From: an uncultured Prevotella sp.
GTDB taxonomy: Bacteria > Bacteroidota > Bacteroidia > Bacteroidales > Bacteroidaceae
Assembly (NCBI GenBank): GCA_902495455.1
Contig: CABUXJ010000046.1
Coordinates: forward strand, 1 to 11,514
Length of the DNA: 11,514 bases
Direction: 5' to 3'
The notes under the pieces are model-generated. The model saw nothing but the letters and a program-made list of their open reading frames with translations. It was not told the origin of the DNA and did not search any database. The translations under genes were made by a program, and so were the position numbers. Positions 1 through 7,372 of this stretch are shown here, piece after piece (positions within the stretch are counted from its first letter, which is position 1; every line of letters starts with the position of its first letter).

Positions 1-59
1 GGTCGCGACGGGTTGCGACCCTACGTTTGGGTGGTTTTACAACGTCAGCGTTTGGGTGG
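1..59. repeat. Short hairpin and direct repeat at the window edge
   Basis: Bases 1-6 (GGTCGC) pair with 15-20 (GCGACC) around an 8-nt loop, and the element may continue beyond the window edge. It is followed by two direct copies of CGTTTGGGTGG at 24-34 and 49-59. The GTTTGGGTGG core resembles the GGTGGGTTT units next to the palindromic repeats further right. No gene is seen in bases 1-149. Confidence 0.4.
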
Positions 60-106
60 GGATGCAAATTCTTTTCTAAAAAAGAGTAATATTGGAAAAA
101 AAAACG

Positions 107-114
107 TAAATTTG
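107..114 (+). promoter_or_regulatory. Promoter -7 box for gltX-waaA
   Basis: TAAATTTG matches the Bacteroidetes -7 consensus TAnnTTTG. It is 35 nt before the gltX ATG in a strongly A-rich stretch. No convincing TTTG lies at the expected 19-21 nt further upstream; ATTGG at 91-95 is too close. Transcription would start near 121 and leave a leader of about 30 nt. Confidence 0.6.
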
Positions 115-149
115 CACAAAATATCAATTATCCATCCATAATTAAGGTA

Positions 150-1670
150 ATGGCCGAAAGAAAAGTCAGGGTGCGTTTCGCGCCCAGCCCCACCGGGGCA
201 CTGCATATCGGCGGTGTGCGTACCGCCCTCTACAACTACCTCTTCGCCCGTCAGCACGGCGGCGAACTGGTTTTCCGCATCGAAGATACAGACTCCAACC
301 GCTTTGTGCCCGGAGCCGAAGAATACATCATAGAGTCGTTCCGCTGGCTCGGCATCCGTTTTGACGAAGGTGTCAGTTTCGGCGGCGACCGCGGTCCCTA
401 TCGCCAGAGCGAGCGCCGCGACATCTACAAGAAGTATGTCCGTCAGCTCCTTGACGCCGGCAAGGCATACATAGCGTTCGACACTCCGGAGGAACTGGAG
501 GCCAAACGCAAGGAGATCGACAATTTCCAATATGACGCCCGCACGCGACTCGAAATGCGCAACTCGCTGACCATGCCGAAGGAAGAGGTCGACGCGCTGA
601 TAGCCGCAGGCGCGCAATATGTCGTACGCTTCCTCGTCGAGCCGGGTCAGGAGATTCACGTCGATGACCTCATCCGCGGCGACGTGCGCGTCATGAGCGA
701 CATACTCGACGACAAGGTGCTCTACAAGAGCGCCGACGAACTGCCGACATACCATCTGGCCAACATCGTCGACGACCATCTGATGGAGATCAGTCACGTC
801 ATCCGCGGCGAAGAGTGGCTGCCCAGCGCACCGCTCCACGTCCTGCTCTACCGCGCTTTCGGCTGGGAGGAGACCATGCCGCGCTTCGCCCACCTCGCCC
901 TGCTGCTCAAGCCCGAGGGCAAGGGCAAGCTCTCCAAGCGTGACGGCGACCGCCTCGGATTTCCCGTTTTCCCGCTCGAGTGGCACGACCCGAAGACCGG
1001 AGAGGTCTCGTCGGGCTATCGCGAGAGCGGCTATTTCCCCGAAGCCGTCATCAACTTCCTCGCTTTCCTCGGATGGAATCCCGGCACGGAGCGCGAACTT
1101 TACTCGCTCGACGAGCTCGTTCCGCTCTTTGACATCACCAAGTGCAGCAAGGCCGGAGCACGTTTTGACTATCAGAAAGGCATCTGGTTCAACCACGAGT
1201 ACATACTCGCCAAGTCCGCCGAGGAGATTGCCGCGCTCTTCGCACCCATCGTGCGCAGCCACGTGCCCGCCGAGACCGACGAGCGCATCACCGACGTTGT
1301 CCGCATGATGAAGGACCGCGTCAGCTTCGTCAGCGAGCTGTGGCCTCTGTGCTCATTCTTCTTTGAGGCACCCGCGGCCTACGACGAGAAGACACGCAAG
1401 AAGCGCTGGAAGGAGGACTCCGCGCAGCAGATGGCCGAACTGGCCGACCTGTTGGAGACCATCGACGACTTCTCCATCGAAAGTCAGGAGCGCATCGTCG
1501 AAGAGTGGATCGCTGCAAAGGAATATAAGTTGGGCAACATCATGAACGCCTGGCGTCTCACGCTCGTCGGCGAAGGCAAGGGCCCGGGCATGTTTGACAT
1601 CTCGGCGTTCCTCGGCAAGCAGGAGACCATCAGCCGTATGCGCCGCGCAATAGAGCGCATGGGATGCTAA
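150..1670 (+). CDS. gltX: Glutamyl-tRNA synthetase
   Basis: This cytosolic class I aminoacyl-tRNA synthetase charges tRNA-Glu with glutamate using ATP. The 506-aa protein has the expected family length. The Rossmann-fold HIGH signature is in PTGALHIGG (H19-G22), followed by the glutamate-binding FRIEDTD segment near residue 42. The KMSKS-type loop is KLSKR (K260-R264), preceded by the LLKPEGKGKLSK context typical of GluRS rather than GlnRS. The C-terminal half is the helical anticodon-binding region and ends in RRAIERMGC. The start at ATG 150 puts the conserved VRVRFAPSPTG strand at the extreme N-terminus, as in homologues. A TAAATTTG -7 box lies about 35 nt upstream. The stop is 39 nt before waaA on the same strand, so the two are probably co-transcribed. 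A long antisense frame over this gene is a codon-bias shadow. Confidence 0.97.
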   Translation: MAERKVRVRFAPSPTGALHIGGVRTALYNYLFARQHGGELVFRIEDTDSNRFVPGAEEYIIESFRWLGIRFDEGVSFGGDRGPYRQSERRDIYKKYVRQLLDAGKAYIAFDTPEELEAKRKEIDNFQYDARTRLEMRNSLTMPKEEVDALIAAGAQYVVRFLVEPGQEIHVDDLIRGDVRVMSDILDDKVLYKSADELPTYHLANIVDDHLMEISHVIRGEEWLPSAPLHVLLYRAFGWEETMPRFAHLALLLKPEGKGKLSKRDGDRLGFPVFPLEWHDPKTGEVSSGYRESGYFPEAVINFLAFLGWNPGTERELYSLDELVPLFDITKCSKAGARFDYQKGIWFNHEYILAKSAEEIAALFAPIVRSHVPAETDERITDVVRMMKDRVSFVSELWPLCSFFFEAPAAYDEKTRKKRWKEDSAQQMAELADLLETIDDFSIESQERIVEEWIAAKEYKLGNIMNAWRLTLVGEGKGPGMFDISAFLGKQETISRMRRAIERMGC

Positions 1671-1680
1671 GCCCGTCAAC

Positions 1681-1708
1681 TATCTACCATCAGACATCTA
1701 CCATCTTC
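1681..1708. repeat. Heptamer tandem repeat before waaA
   Basis: Four 7-nt units run directly up to the waaA start: TATCTAC, CATCAGA, CATCTAC, CATCTTC. On the other strand they read as GATGGTA / GATGTCT-type heptamers, the same class as the array at 8126-8153. They fill most of the 39-nt gltX-waaA spacer. Confidence 0.6.
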
Positions 1709-1709
1709 C

Positions 1710-2927
1710 ATGTACAACATAGCAATCTATCTCTACCTGTTGGGTGTGGCCGTGGCCAGTCTTTTCAACAAGAAAGTGAAAAAGATGTGGCGCGGCGAAC
1801 GTGAGGCGTTTGATGTGCTCAAAGAGAAGGTCGACCCATGCTCCAGCTACGTGTGGTTTCATGCCGCATCGCTTGGAGAGTTTGAGCAGGGCCGCCCGCT
1901 GATGGAGCGACTGCGCCGCCGTCATCCGGAGTATAAGATACTGCTGACGTTCTTTTCTCCCTCCGGATATGAGGTGAGAAAAGACTACGGAGGGGCGGAC
2001 ATCATCTGCTATCTGCCCATCGACACACCGCTCAACGCCATCCGCTTCCTGCGGTTGGTGCGTCCGGTGATGGCGTTCTTTATCAAATATGAGTTCTGGT
2101 ACAACTATCTGCACATTCTCAAGCACCGTCACGTGCCGGCATACAGCGTGAGCAGCATCTTCCGGCCGGACCAGATTTTCTTCCGTTGGTACGCCCGCAG
2201 CTATGCCAGGGTGCTCCGTTGCTTCACCCACTTCTACGTACAGAACGACCAAAGCCGCGATCTTCTCGCCAAAATAGGCATCCATGAGGTCTCCGTTGTC
2301 GGCGACACGCGCTTCGACCGCGTGCTCAACATCCGTGAACAGTCCAAACAGCTGCCCATAGCCGAAGCCTTCTCGGAGGGCCACCACGTTTTTGTGGCAG
2401 GTTCGAGCTGGGCTCCCGACGAAGACATTTTCATCCGTTACTTCAACGAGCACACTGGCTGGAAGCTCATCATCGCACCCCATGTCATCGACGAGGACCA
2501 CTTGGAGCAAATCATGCATAAGCTCGGCCGACGTGCCGTGCGTTACACCAAGACGACGCTCGAGGAGGCACGGGAAGCCGACTGTCTTATCATCGACTGC
2601 TTCGGACTGCTCTCCAGCATCTACCACTATGGCGATGTGGCCTACGTCGGCGGCGGTTTTGGTGTCGGCATTCACAATGTTCTTGAGGCAGCCGTATGGG
2701 AAATGCCCGTCATCTTCGGTCCCAACAACGGCCATTTCGCCGAAGCGCAGGGGCTGAAAGCCGACGGCGGCGGTTTCGAGATAGCCTCCTACGAGGACTT
2801 CGATGCCGTCATGACCCGCTTCATTGCCGATAATGACACCATCGCAAAGGCCGGTGCCGCCGCCGGACAGTATGTCGAGAGTTGCATGGGAGCGACGAAG
2901 AAGATTCTGTCGGAGGTACATTTGTAG
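1710..2927 (+). CDS. waaA: 3-deoxy-D-manno-octulosonic acid (Kdo) transferase
   Basis: The product transfers Kdo from CMP-Kdo to the lipid A precursor, the first inner-core step of lipopolysaccharide synthesis, at the cytoplasmic face of the inner membrane. The 405-aa protein has a hydrophobic N-terminal anchor (about residues 4-19). The acceptor-domain motif HAASLGEFEQGRP follows, with E57 at the position of the catalytic glutamate of WaaA/KdtA. Further family blocks are TFFSPSGYE (80-88), YLPIDTP (101-107), KYEFWYNYL (126-134), VGDTRFDRV (197-205) and VAGSSWAPDE (229-238). The GT-B C-terminal sugar-nucleotide domain contains APHVIDEDHL and YVGGGFGVGIHNVLE (312-326). It follows gltX after 39 nt that include a heptamer tandem repeat. 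Its end converges on the M24 peptidase gene across a 31-bp hairpin. Whether it adds one or two Kdo units cannot be read from sequence. Confidence 0.95.
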   Translation: MYNIAIYLYLLGVAVASLFNKKVKKMWRGEREAFDVLKEKVDPCSSYVWFHAASLGEFEQGRPLMERLRRRHPEYKILLTFFSPSGYEVRKDYGGADIICYLPIDTPLNAIRFLRLVRPVMAFFIKYEFWYNYLHILKHRHVPAYSVSSIFRPDQIFFRWYARSYARVLRCFTHFYVQNDQSRDLLAKIGIHEVSVVGDTRFDRVLNIREQSKQLPIAEAFSEGHHVFVAGSSWAPDEDIFIRYFNEHTGWKLIIAPHVIDEDHLEQIMHKLGRRAVRYTKTTLEEAREADCLIIDCFGLLSSIYHYGDVAYVGGGFGVGIHNVLEAAVWEMPVIFGPNNGHFAEAQGLKADGGGFEIASYEDFDAVMTRFIADNDTIAKAGAAAGQYVESCMGATKKILSEVHL

Positions 2928-2950
2928 GAGTAAAGAGAGGAAAAGGTATA

Positions 2951-3025
2951 TTAAACGCAAAGACCGCAAAGACGCAAAGGACATCAAGCAGTATTCCTTT
3001 GCGTCTTTGCGGTCTTTGCGTTTAA
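2951..3025. terminator. 31-bp perfect hairpin between convergent genes (bidirectional terminator)
   Basis: Bases 2951-2981 are perfectly complementary to 2995-3025 around a 13-nt loop. The right arm is built of CTTTGCG-type units (CCTTTGCG, TCTTTGCGG, TCTTTGCG) and ends in TTTAA, so both strands leave the stem through T/A-rich sequence. It lies between the 3' ends of waaA (2927) and the M24 peptidase gene (3062). A terminator in both directions is inferred from position. The repeat-like unit structure suggests it is also a dispersed element. Confidence 0.75.
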
Positions 3026-3061
3026 ATGTTATGTGCCTCCGGTTTCTTTATATTAATTATG

Positions 3062-4879
3062 TCAGACAGCCTCCGTCGCTTTCCGTAACCACTCCGCGTC
3101 AGCGGCGTCAAGCAGCGGGGTGAGTCGTTGGCGTACGGTGAGGTGGTAGTCGTTGAGCCACCGCCGTTCCTCGTCGGTGAGCATCGTGATGATGGCAGGG
3201 GCGGTGTCGATGGGGCAGAGGGTCAGCGTCTCGAAGCGGAGGAAGCGGCCGAACTCCGTTTCCATGTGTGGAACGGTGAGCAACGTGTTCTCTATGCGGA
3301 CGCCGAAACGGCCCGCCAGATATATGCCCGGTTCGCAGGTGACGGTCATTCCGGCCTTCATCGGCGCGGGACGGTACTCCTGTCGTATCTGGTGCGGGCC
3401 CTCGTGGACGTTGAGATAAGACCCCACGCCGTGGCCCGTGCCGTGCATGTAGTTGAGGCCCGCCGCCCAAAGGTCACGCCGTGCCACGGCGTCGAGCTGC
3501 GTGCCGCTGGCCCCCTGCGGGAAGCGGAGCATCTGAAGCTGGATGTGTCCCTTGAGCACGAGGGTGTAAATGCGGCGCTGTTCTTCGGTGACAGGGCCGA
3601 GGGCGATGGTCCGGGTGATGTCCGTCGTGCCGTCGGGATATTGCGCTCCGCTGTCCACGAGCAGCAGCCCCTCGGGCCGTAAGGGCTTGTCGGTGGCGGG
3701 TGTCGGTTCGTAGTGGACGATGGCGCCGTGCTCCTGATAGGCCGCGATGGTGTCGAACGAGATGTCGCGGAACATCGGATCTTCCGCACGCAGCTCCCGC
3801 AGCTTTGCACTGACGCTCAATTCGGTCTCTCCGCCGCGTGCGACGGCCGTCTTCAACCACTTCAGCCATTTCACCATAGCCCTGCCGTCGCGCACCATCG
3901 CACGGCGGAATCCCTCGATTTCGACATCGTTCTTCACCGCCTTCATGGCCCCGATGGGCGACGGGCGGTCGATGACTTCGCGGCATCGGACACTATTATA
4001 TAATGTATAGGGCGTCTGTTCGCCGTCCATCATAATGCTGTAACCGTCATATCGGCGCACTGTTTCCTTCACGTCGGCATAGCTGCTGACGTCGATTCCG
4101 TTGTCGCGGAGATAGCCGGTGACGTCGGGTGTCAGCTTGCGCTGGTCGGTGAAGAGCGTCGCGTCGGTGTCCGTGATGAAGAGATAGGCCGTGAAGACCG
4201 GGTTGCAGTGGACATCCGTGCCACGCAGATTGAGTGTCCAGGCGATGTCGTCGAGCGTCGATACAAGCATGGCGCCCGTGTTCATGTCCCTCATTGCCGC
4301 CCGGATGCGTTCCATCTTCGAGGCGCACGACTCGCCGGCATACTTCTCCGGATGAATGATGATAGGGTTGAGCGGCACCTCCGGCCTGTCTTTCCAAATG
4401 CGGGAAAGCACGTCCAGATTGGTGCGTAGTGTCAGTCCGCCCTGCGCTTTCAGCTCTTTCTTCAGCCCGAATACCTCTGCCGCCGGACAGACCATGCCGT
4501 CGATGGCCACCTCCGTGCTGCCTCCGGCGATGCCGCGGACACCTCCCGATGTCGCCAGTTTGCGTCCGATCCACTCGGCGATGGTCGGAGTGCCGTCCAT
4601 CCGTTCGCGCATCAGCGTGAATTCCGTACCTTCCAACTGCTCCTCGGCCGCAAGAAAATAGCGTGAATCCGTCCACATGGCGGCCCCGTCGAGTGTCACC
4701 ACGGCTGTCCCGGCCGAGCCGTCAAATCCGCTTATCCACTCGCGTCCCTTCCAATGGTCGGGCACATATTCGCCGCAATGCGGGTCGGTGCTCGGGAAGA
4801 TGAACGCCCCCAAACTCTCGCGCCGCATCTCCTGTCGCAGTGCGGCCAATCTTTCGCGTATATCATTCGTTGTCGTCAT
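3062..4879 (-). CDS. Xaa-Pro aminopeptidase, M24 family
   Basis: This metallo-aminopeptidase is predicted to remove N-terminal residues before proline. The 605-aa protein has the three-part architecture of the large Xaa-Pro aminopeptidases: two creatinase-like N-terminal domains (about residues 1-320), the pita-bread M24 catalytic domain, and a C-terminal extension ending LRKATEAV. All five dinuclear-metal ligands are visible: D409 in LLVDSGAQYPDG, D420 in TTDITRT, H483 in HGTGHGVG, E516 in CEPGIYL, and E530 in RIENTLL. No signal peptide is seen, so it is probably cytosolic. I start it at ATG 4879 (MTTTNDIRERL), where homologues begin. An in-frame ATG at 4915 would add 12 residues, but those are encoded by a palindromic repeat. 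A good Bacteroidetes promoter lies upstream (4991-5021). The preferred substrate is unknown. Confidence 0.95.
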   Translation of the reverse strand: MTTTNDIRERLAALRQEMRRESLGAFIFPSTDPHCGEYVPDHWKGREWISGFDGSAGTAVVTLDGAAMWTDSRYFLAAEEQLEGTEFTLMRERMDGTPTIAEWIGRKLATSGGVRGIAGGSTEVAIDGMVCPAAEVFGLKKELKAQGGLTLRTNLDVLSRIWKDRPEVPLNPIIIHPEKYAGESCASKMERIRAAMRDMNTGAMLVSTLDDIAWTLNLRGTDVHCNPVFTAYLFITDTDATLFTDQRKLTPDVTGYLRDNGIDVSSYADVKETVRRYDGYSIMMDGEQTPYTLYNSVRCREVIDRPSPIGAMKAVKNDVEIEGFRRAMVRDGRAMVKWLKWLKTAVARGGETELSVSAKLRELRAEDPMFRDISFDTIAAYQEHGAIVHYEPTPATDKPLRPEGLLLVDSGAQYPDGTTDITRTIALGPVTEEQRRIYTLVLKGHIQLQMLRFPQGASGTQLDAVARRDLWAAGLNYMHGTGHGVGSYLNVHEGPHQIRQEYRPAPMKAGMTVTCEPGIYLAGRFGVRIENTLLTVPHMETEFGRFLRFETLTLCPIDTAPAIITMLTDEERRWLNDYHLTVRQRLTPLLDAADAEWLRKATEAV

Positions 4880-4909
4880 GGTTGTATAAGTATGTAAAAC
4901 CCACCTAAC

Positions 4910-4980
4910 ACCCACCCCAACCCTCCCGAAGGGAGGGAGCTGGATATGTCTTTGTCCAAAAGAGGAGGTGCGGGTGCGGC
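4910..4980 (+). repeat. Palindromic repeat copy 1 (CCACCCC-CCCTCCC type)
   Basis: The core at 4910-4940 contains CCACCCCAACCCTCCC, a GAA loop and GGGAGGGAGC, so CCCTCCC can pair with GGGAGGG. It is followed by GGATATGTCTTTG, a tail also seen after other copies. A GC-rich stretch (to about 4980, reading CCGCACCCGCACC on the other strand) may be a diverged second arm. The element lies inside the predicted 5' leader of the M24 peptidase gene. Confidence 0.8.
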
Positions 4981-4990
4981 CTTATTGTTG

Positions 4991-5021
4991 CAAATATACA
5001 CATTATTAACAATACATCAAT
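4991..5021 (-). promoter_or_regulatory. Promoter of the M24 peptidase gene
   Basis: On the minus strand ATTG (5021-5018) is followed, after 19 nt, by TATATTTG (4998-4991). This fits the Bacteroidetes TTTG-N19-21-TAnnTTTG pattern. The start would be near 4985, giving a leader of about 105 nt that contains the whole palindromic repeat copy 1. Confidence 0.6.
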
Positions 5022-5039
5022 GTCTCAGAACCGAATAAA

Positions 5040-5072
5040 TTGGCCCTCTTTGGTGGAAAAAGCGTATCTTTG
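5040..5072 (+). promoter_or_regulatory. Promoter of the gamma carbonic anhydrase gene
   Basis: TATCTTTG at 5065-5072 is a perfect -7 box, 37 nt before the start codon. The best upstream partner is TTGG at 5040-5043 with a slightly long spacer, so the -33 element is uncertain. The region is a divergent spacer shared with the M24 peptidase promoter. Confidence 0.6.
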
Positions 5073-5109
5073 CAACCGATAAACAGTATAATTTAAAAAA
5101 CATAACGAT

Positions 5110-5610
5110 ATGGCATTGATAAAATCAATCAAAGGACTTACGCCGCGTTGGGGGCGTGAGTGCTATTTCAGCGAGAACGCTACGATAGTGGGCGAGGTCA
5201 CTATGGGTGACGAATGTTCGGTGTGGTTCAACGCCGTCGTGCGCGGCGATGTGGCCCCGATCACCATCGGCGACCGCACGAACGTTCAGGACGGAGCGTG
5301 CATACACGTGACCAATACGACCGGACCGACCGTCATCGGCAACGACGTGTCTATCGGCCATAACGCCACGGTCCATGCCTGTACCATCCACGACGGTGCC
5401 TTGGTCGGCATGGGGGCCACACTTTTAGACAACTGTGAGGTGGGCGAGGGTGCCATTGTGGCCGCCGGAGCACTGGTCTTGCAGGGCACGAAGATAGGCG
5501 CCCACGAGATTTGGGGCGGCGTGCCGGCCAAATTCCTTAAGAAGACGGCTCCCGATCAGGCCGAGAGCTTCGCCGCACATTATGTGGAATACTCCAAGTG
5601 GTATTTGTAA
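5110..5610 (+). CDS. Gamma-class carbonic anhydrase-like hexapeptide-repeat protein
   Basis: This 166-aa left-handed beta-helix protein belongs to the gamma carbonic anhydrase family (Cam/YrdA/PaaY-like). Hexapeptide turns of the (I/V)G-x-x-x-x type run from about residue 24 to 135. The three histidines that bind metal between subunits of the trimer are present: H66 in ACIHVT, H84 in SIGHNA and H89 in ATVHAC. The family block NAVVRGD (41-47) and the pair Q60-D61 are also there. The C-terminal helix (about 143-166) packs on the helix side. The acidic proton-shuttle loop of archaeal Cam is absent, as in most bacterial short forms, so real CO2 hydration activity is uncertain. The gene stands alone behind a perfect TATCTTTG -7 box and runs convergently into glutamine synthetase. 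An acyl- or acetyltransferase role is unlikely given the three-histidine site. Confidence 0.92.
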   Translation: MALIKSIKGLTPRWGRECYFSENATIVGEVTMGDECSVWFNAVVRGDVAPITIGDRTNVQDGACIHVTNTTGPTVIGNDVSIGHNATVHACTIHDGALVGMGATLLDNCEVGEGAIVAAGALVLQGTKIGAHEIWGGVPAKFLKKTAPDQAESFAAHYVEYSKWYL

Positions 5611-5643
5611 ACCCACCCCAACCCTCCCGAAGGGAGGGAGCTT
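5609..5643 (+). repeat. Palindromic repeat copy 2
   Basis: This copy begins inside the gamma carbonic anhydrase stop codon (TAA 5608-5610). It carries the ACCCACCCCAACCCTCCC core, a GAA loop and GGGAGGGAGCTT, followed by AAATGCTTTAAGG. It is the inverted partner of copy 3 (5771-5805): 35 nt match with one mismatch. Confidence 0.85.
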
Positions 5644-5663
5644 AAAATGCTTTAAGGGGTGAC

Positions 5664-5732
5664 ATATAAAGACAGCAAAGGCATAAAGAAATCCCGATAG
5701 GTATATTCTTTATGCCTTTGCTGTCTTTATAT
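5664..5732. terminator. 27-bp perfect hairpin between convergent genes (bidirectional terminator)
   Basis: Bases 5664-5690 pair perfectly with 5706-5732 around a 15-nt loop. The right arm is made of CTTTATG / CTTTGCTG / CTTTATAT units, a degenerate form of the TTTGCG units in the hairpin at 2951-3025. It sits midway between the ends of the carbonic anhydrase and glutamine synthetase genes, nested inside the inverted pair of palindromic repeats. Termination in both directions is inferred. Confidence 0.72.
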
Positions 5733-5770
5733 TTTCACTCCCATCCTATGTCCAGTCTTGAAGGCATATC

Positions 5771-5805
5771 AAGCTCCCTCCCTTCGGGAGGGCTGGGGTG
5801 GGTTT
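5771..5805 (-). repeat. Palindromic repeat copy 3 (inverted)
   Basis: This is the reverse complement of copy 2 with a single change (GGCTGG for GGTTGG). With copy 2 it can close a long stem enclosing the 27-bp hairpin, giving a nested structure over 5609-5805. On its own strand it is followed by GATATGCCTTCAAG, the conserved tail. Confidence 0.85.
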
Positions 5806-5807
5806 TG

Positions 5808-5821
5808 GGTCTCAGGTCTCA
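5808..5821. repeat. GGTCTCA heptamer duplication
   Basis: GGTCTCA is present twice in tandem just beyond the 3' end of glutamine synthetase. It has the same 7-nt period as the arrays at 1681-1708 and 8126-8153, with a different unit. Confidence 0.5.
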
Positions 5822-5825
5822 GTTA

Positions 5826-7328
5826 TTACCCACAATGAAAATGCCTTCTCACCAACTCCATCATTTTTTCGTTGTCGCCCTCGATGTCGCGGCGCAGCGT
5901 GCGGTCGTCGAACGCGCGGAGGCGGCACGCGATGTCGTCAATCATCGCCGGACTAAACACACCGTGACGTTCGAAGGCTTCCCGCTGACGGGTGAGACAG
6001 TCGGCTGATGCCACGCAACTGTCGGGCAGCGACGAGAGCGCGGCGAGACGGTCGCGGTTTTCGTCCTTGTGGATGTTGACGTTGACGTATGTGCGTTCCG
6101 CTATGTCGAGCGCGTCGGTCAGTTCAAAACCGTGGCGGCAGGCCACGGCTAGCGCAGCCAAGAGCAGATAGACATCCGCCGAACCGTCCGCCGAGCGTAT
6201 TTCGACCGTCTGCTTCTGTGTGGTGTCGCGCACTACCGGTTTCTCGAGCGGATTGGCTGCGGCCGACATGTCCGTCGCGGCCGACCATCCGAGCGGTACA
6301 CGGACGAGAACGGAGCGGTTGCGGTCGCCCCAGCAGATGTTTGTCGGTGCCTCCTGATGGGGCACGAGGCGGAAGTAGGACGTCGGATTGGTGTTGCCGA
6401 AAGCCGTGATGGCCGGTGCCAGTTCCATCATGCCGGCGATGGCGCGGCGGGCCGTGTCGGAGATGCGGCCGTCGGAGAGCATCATGTTGCGTCCGTCCTT
6501 CATGATGCGCATGTGGATGTGCAGACCGGAACCGGCCTTGCCCGTCGTTATCTTGGGTGCGAAGGTGACGTCGAGGCCGTATTGGTGGGCCAGATTTCGT
6601 ATGATCCATTTCGCCACCATCAGCTGGTCGGCAGCCTCTTCGGCCGGCACGGGGAGAAACTCAATCTCGTTTTGCTCATATATCTTGCCGTCGAGCGTGA
6701 AGTTGCCCACCTCCGAGTGGCCGTATTTGATGCGTCCGCCGGCCTGTGCGATGTATGCCATGCAGCGTGTCCGGAAGTCGCCATACTTGGCGTAGGGTGC
6801 CGACTCGTGATAGCCGCGCTGGTCGGTGGCGGGGAACGTCTCGTCGCTGTCGCCGATGACGTAGAACTCCAGTTCGCCCATAGCCTCAAACGTCATCCCC
6901 GTCACGTCGGTAAACGTACGGCATGCCTTGCGCAGTGTCTGTTCGGGCGCACTCTCGAGCGGCCGTCCGTCTTTGTCGAAGAACGAGCACAGCATGGTCA
7001 GTGTCGGCCGTTCGGAGAAGGGATCAAGGAAAGCCGTGCGGTATCGCGGTATGACATAGAGGTCGCTGCTGCCCGCCTCGATGAAGGGGAAGAGGCTTGA
7101 TCCGTCGACGCGCTCGCCGCAGGTCAGTATGGCCTCGAGATAGTCGAGGTCGTTGATGACGAAGTTGAGTGTCTTCAGCCGTCCGTCGGCTGCGGGATAC
7201 ATGAAGTTGACCATCTCGACGTCGTTTTCGCGGATGAACTTGACGATGTCTTCGCGTGTAAACTCACTGTGCGGTTTGCCCAAGAAAGCCACTATCCGGT
7301 TCGGGCTCATTTCTATTTCCTTTTTCAT
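5826..7328 (-). CDS. glnA: Glutamine synthetase family protein (type I-like)
   Basis: The predicted reaction is ATP-dependent ligation of ammonia to glutamate, giving glutamine, in the cytosol. The 500-aa length is close to type I enzymes and far below the ~730-aa type III GlnN common in Bacteroides. Visible active-site motifs are GELEF (E152, E154), HSEVGNF (E207), EQNEIEF (E221), GSGLHIHM (H270), NPTSYFRLVP (R320), NRSVLVRVP (R343) and EIRSADGSADVYL (E377, R379). Together they match the metal, ATP and glutamate ligands of GS. The beta-grasp N-terminal domain covers about residues 25-115. SLPDSCVASADCL near 433 and VFSPAMID near 457 mark a Bacteroidales GS-like subfamily. Two in-frame starts exist (7328 and 7310). 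The second has an AAAGGAAA tract just upstream and could be the true one. Some members of this superfamily act on amines other than ammonia, so substrate is inferred. Confidence 0.94.
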   Translation of the reverse strand: MKKEIEMSPNRIVAFLGKPHSEFTREDIVKFIRENDVEMVNFMYPAADGRLKTLNFVINDLDYLEAILTCGERVDGSSLFPFIEAGSSDLYVIPRYRTAFLDPFSERPTLTMLCSFFDKDGRPLESAPEQTLRKACRTFTDVTGMTFEAMGELEFYVIGDSDETFPATDQRGYHESAPYAKYGDFRTRCMAYIAQAGGRIKYGHSEVGNFTLDGKIYEQNEIEFLPVPAEEAADQLMVAKWIIRNLAHQYGLDVTFAPKITTGKAGSGLHIHMRIMKDGRNMMLSDGRISDTARRAIAGMMELAPAITAFGNTNPTSYFRLVPHQEAPTNICWGDRNRSVLVRVPLGWSAATDMSAAANPLEKPVVRDTTQKQTVEIRSADGSADVYLLLAALAVACRHGFELTDALDIAERTYVNVNIHKDENRDRLAALSSLPDSCVASADCLTRQREAFERHGVFSPAMIDDIACRLRAFDDRTLRRDIEGDNEKMMELVRRHFHCG

Positions 7329-7372
7329 AGCCAGGTTGTTTTGAAGTTGTTCAGGTCGTAATAATTATGCGG

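Noticed and set aside
45..1262. 405-aa minus-strand open frame opposite gltX
   Set aside because: It lies wholly antisense to a fully motif-supported GluRS, has no recognisable domain, and is explained by the GC-rich codon pattern.
1698..2987. 429-aa minus-strand open frame opposite waaA
   Set aside because: It mirrors waaA end to end and runs into the intergenic hairpin; composition (V, D, H, A runs) is typical of an antisense shadow.
3062..4915. Longer start (ATG 4915) for the M24 peptidase
   Set aside because: The 12 extra residues are encoded by repeat sequence; the ATG at 4879 begins the conserved N-terminal domain.
6357..7100. 247-aa plus-strand open frame inside glutamine synthetase
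   Set aside because: It is antisense to a gene with all catalytic motifs intact and has no family resemblance of its own.
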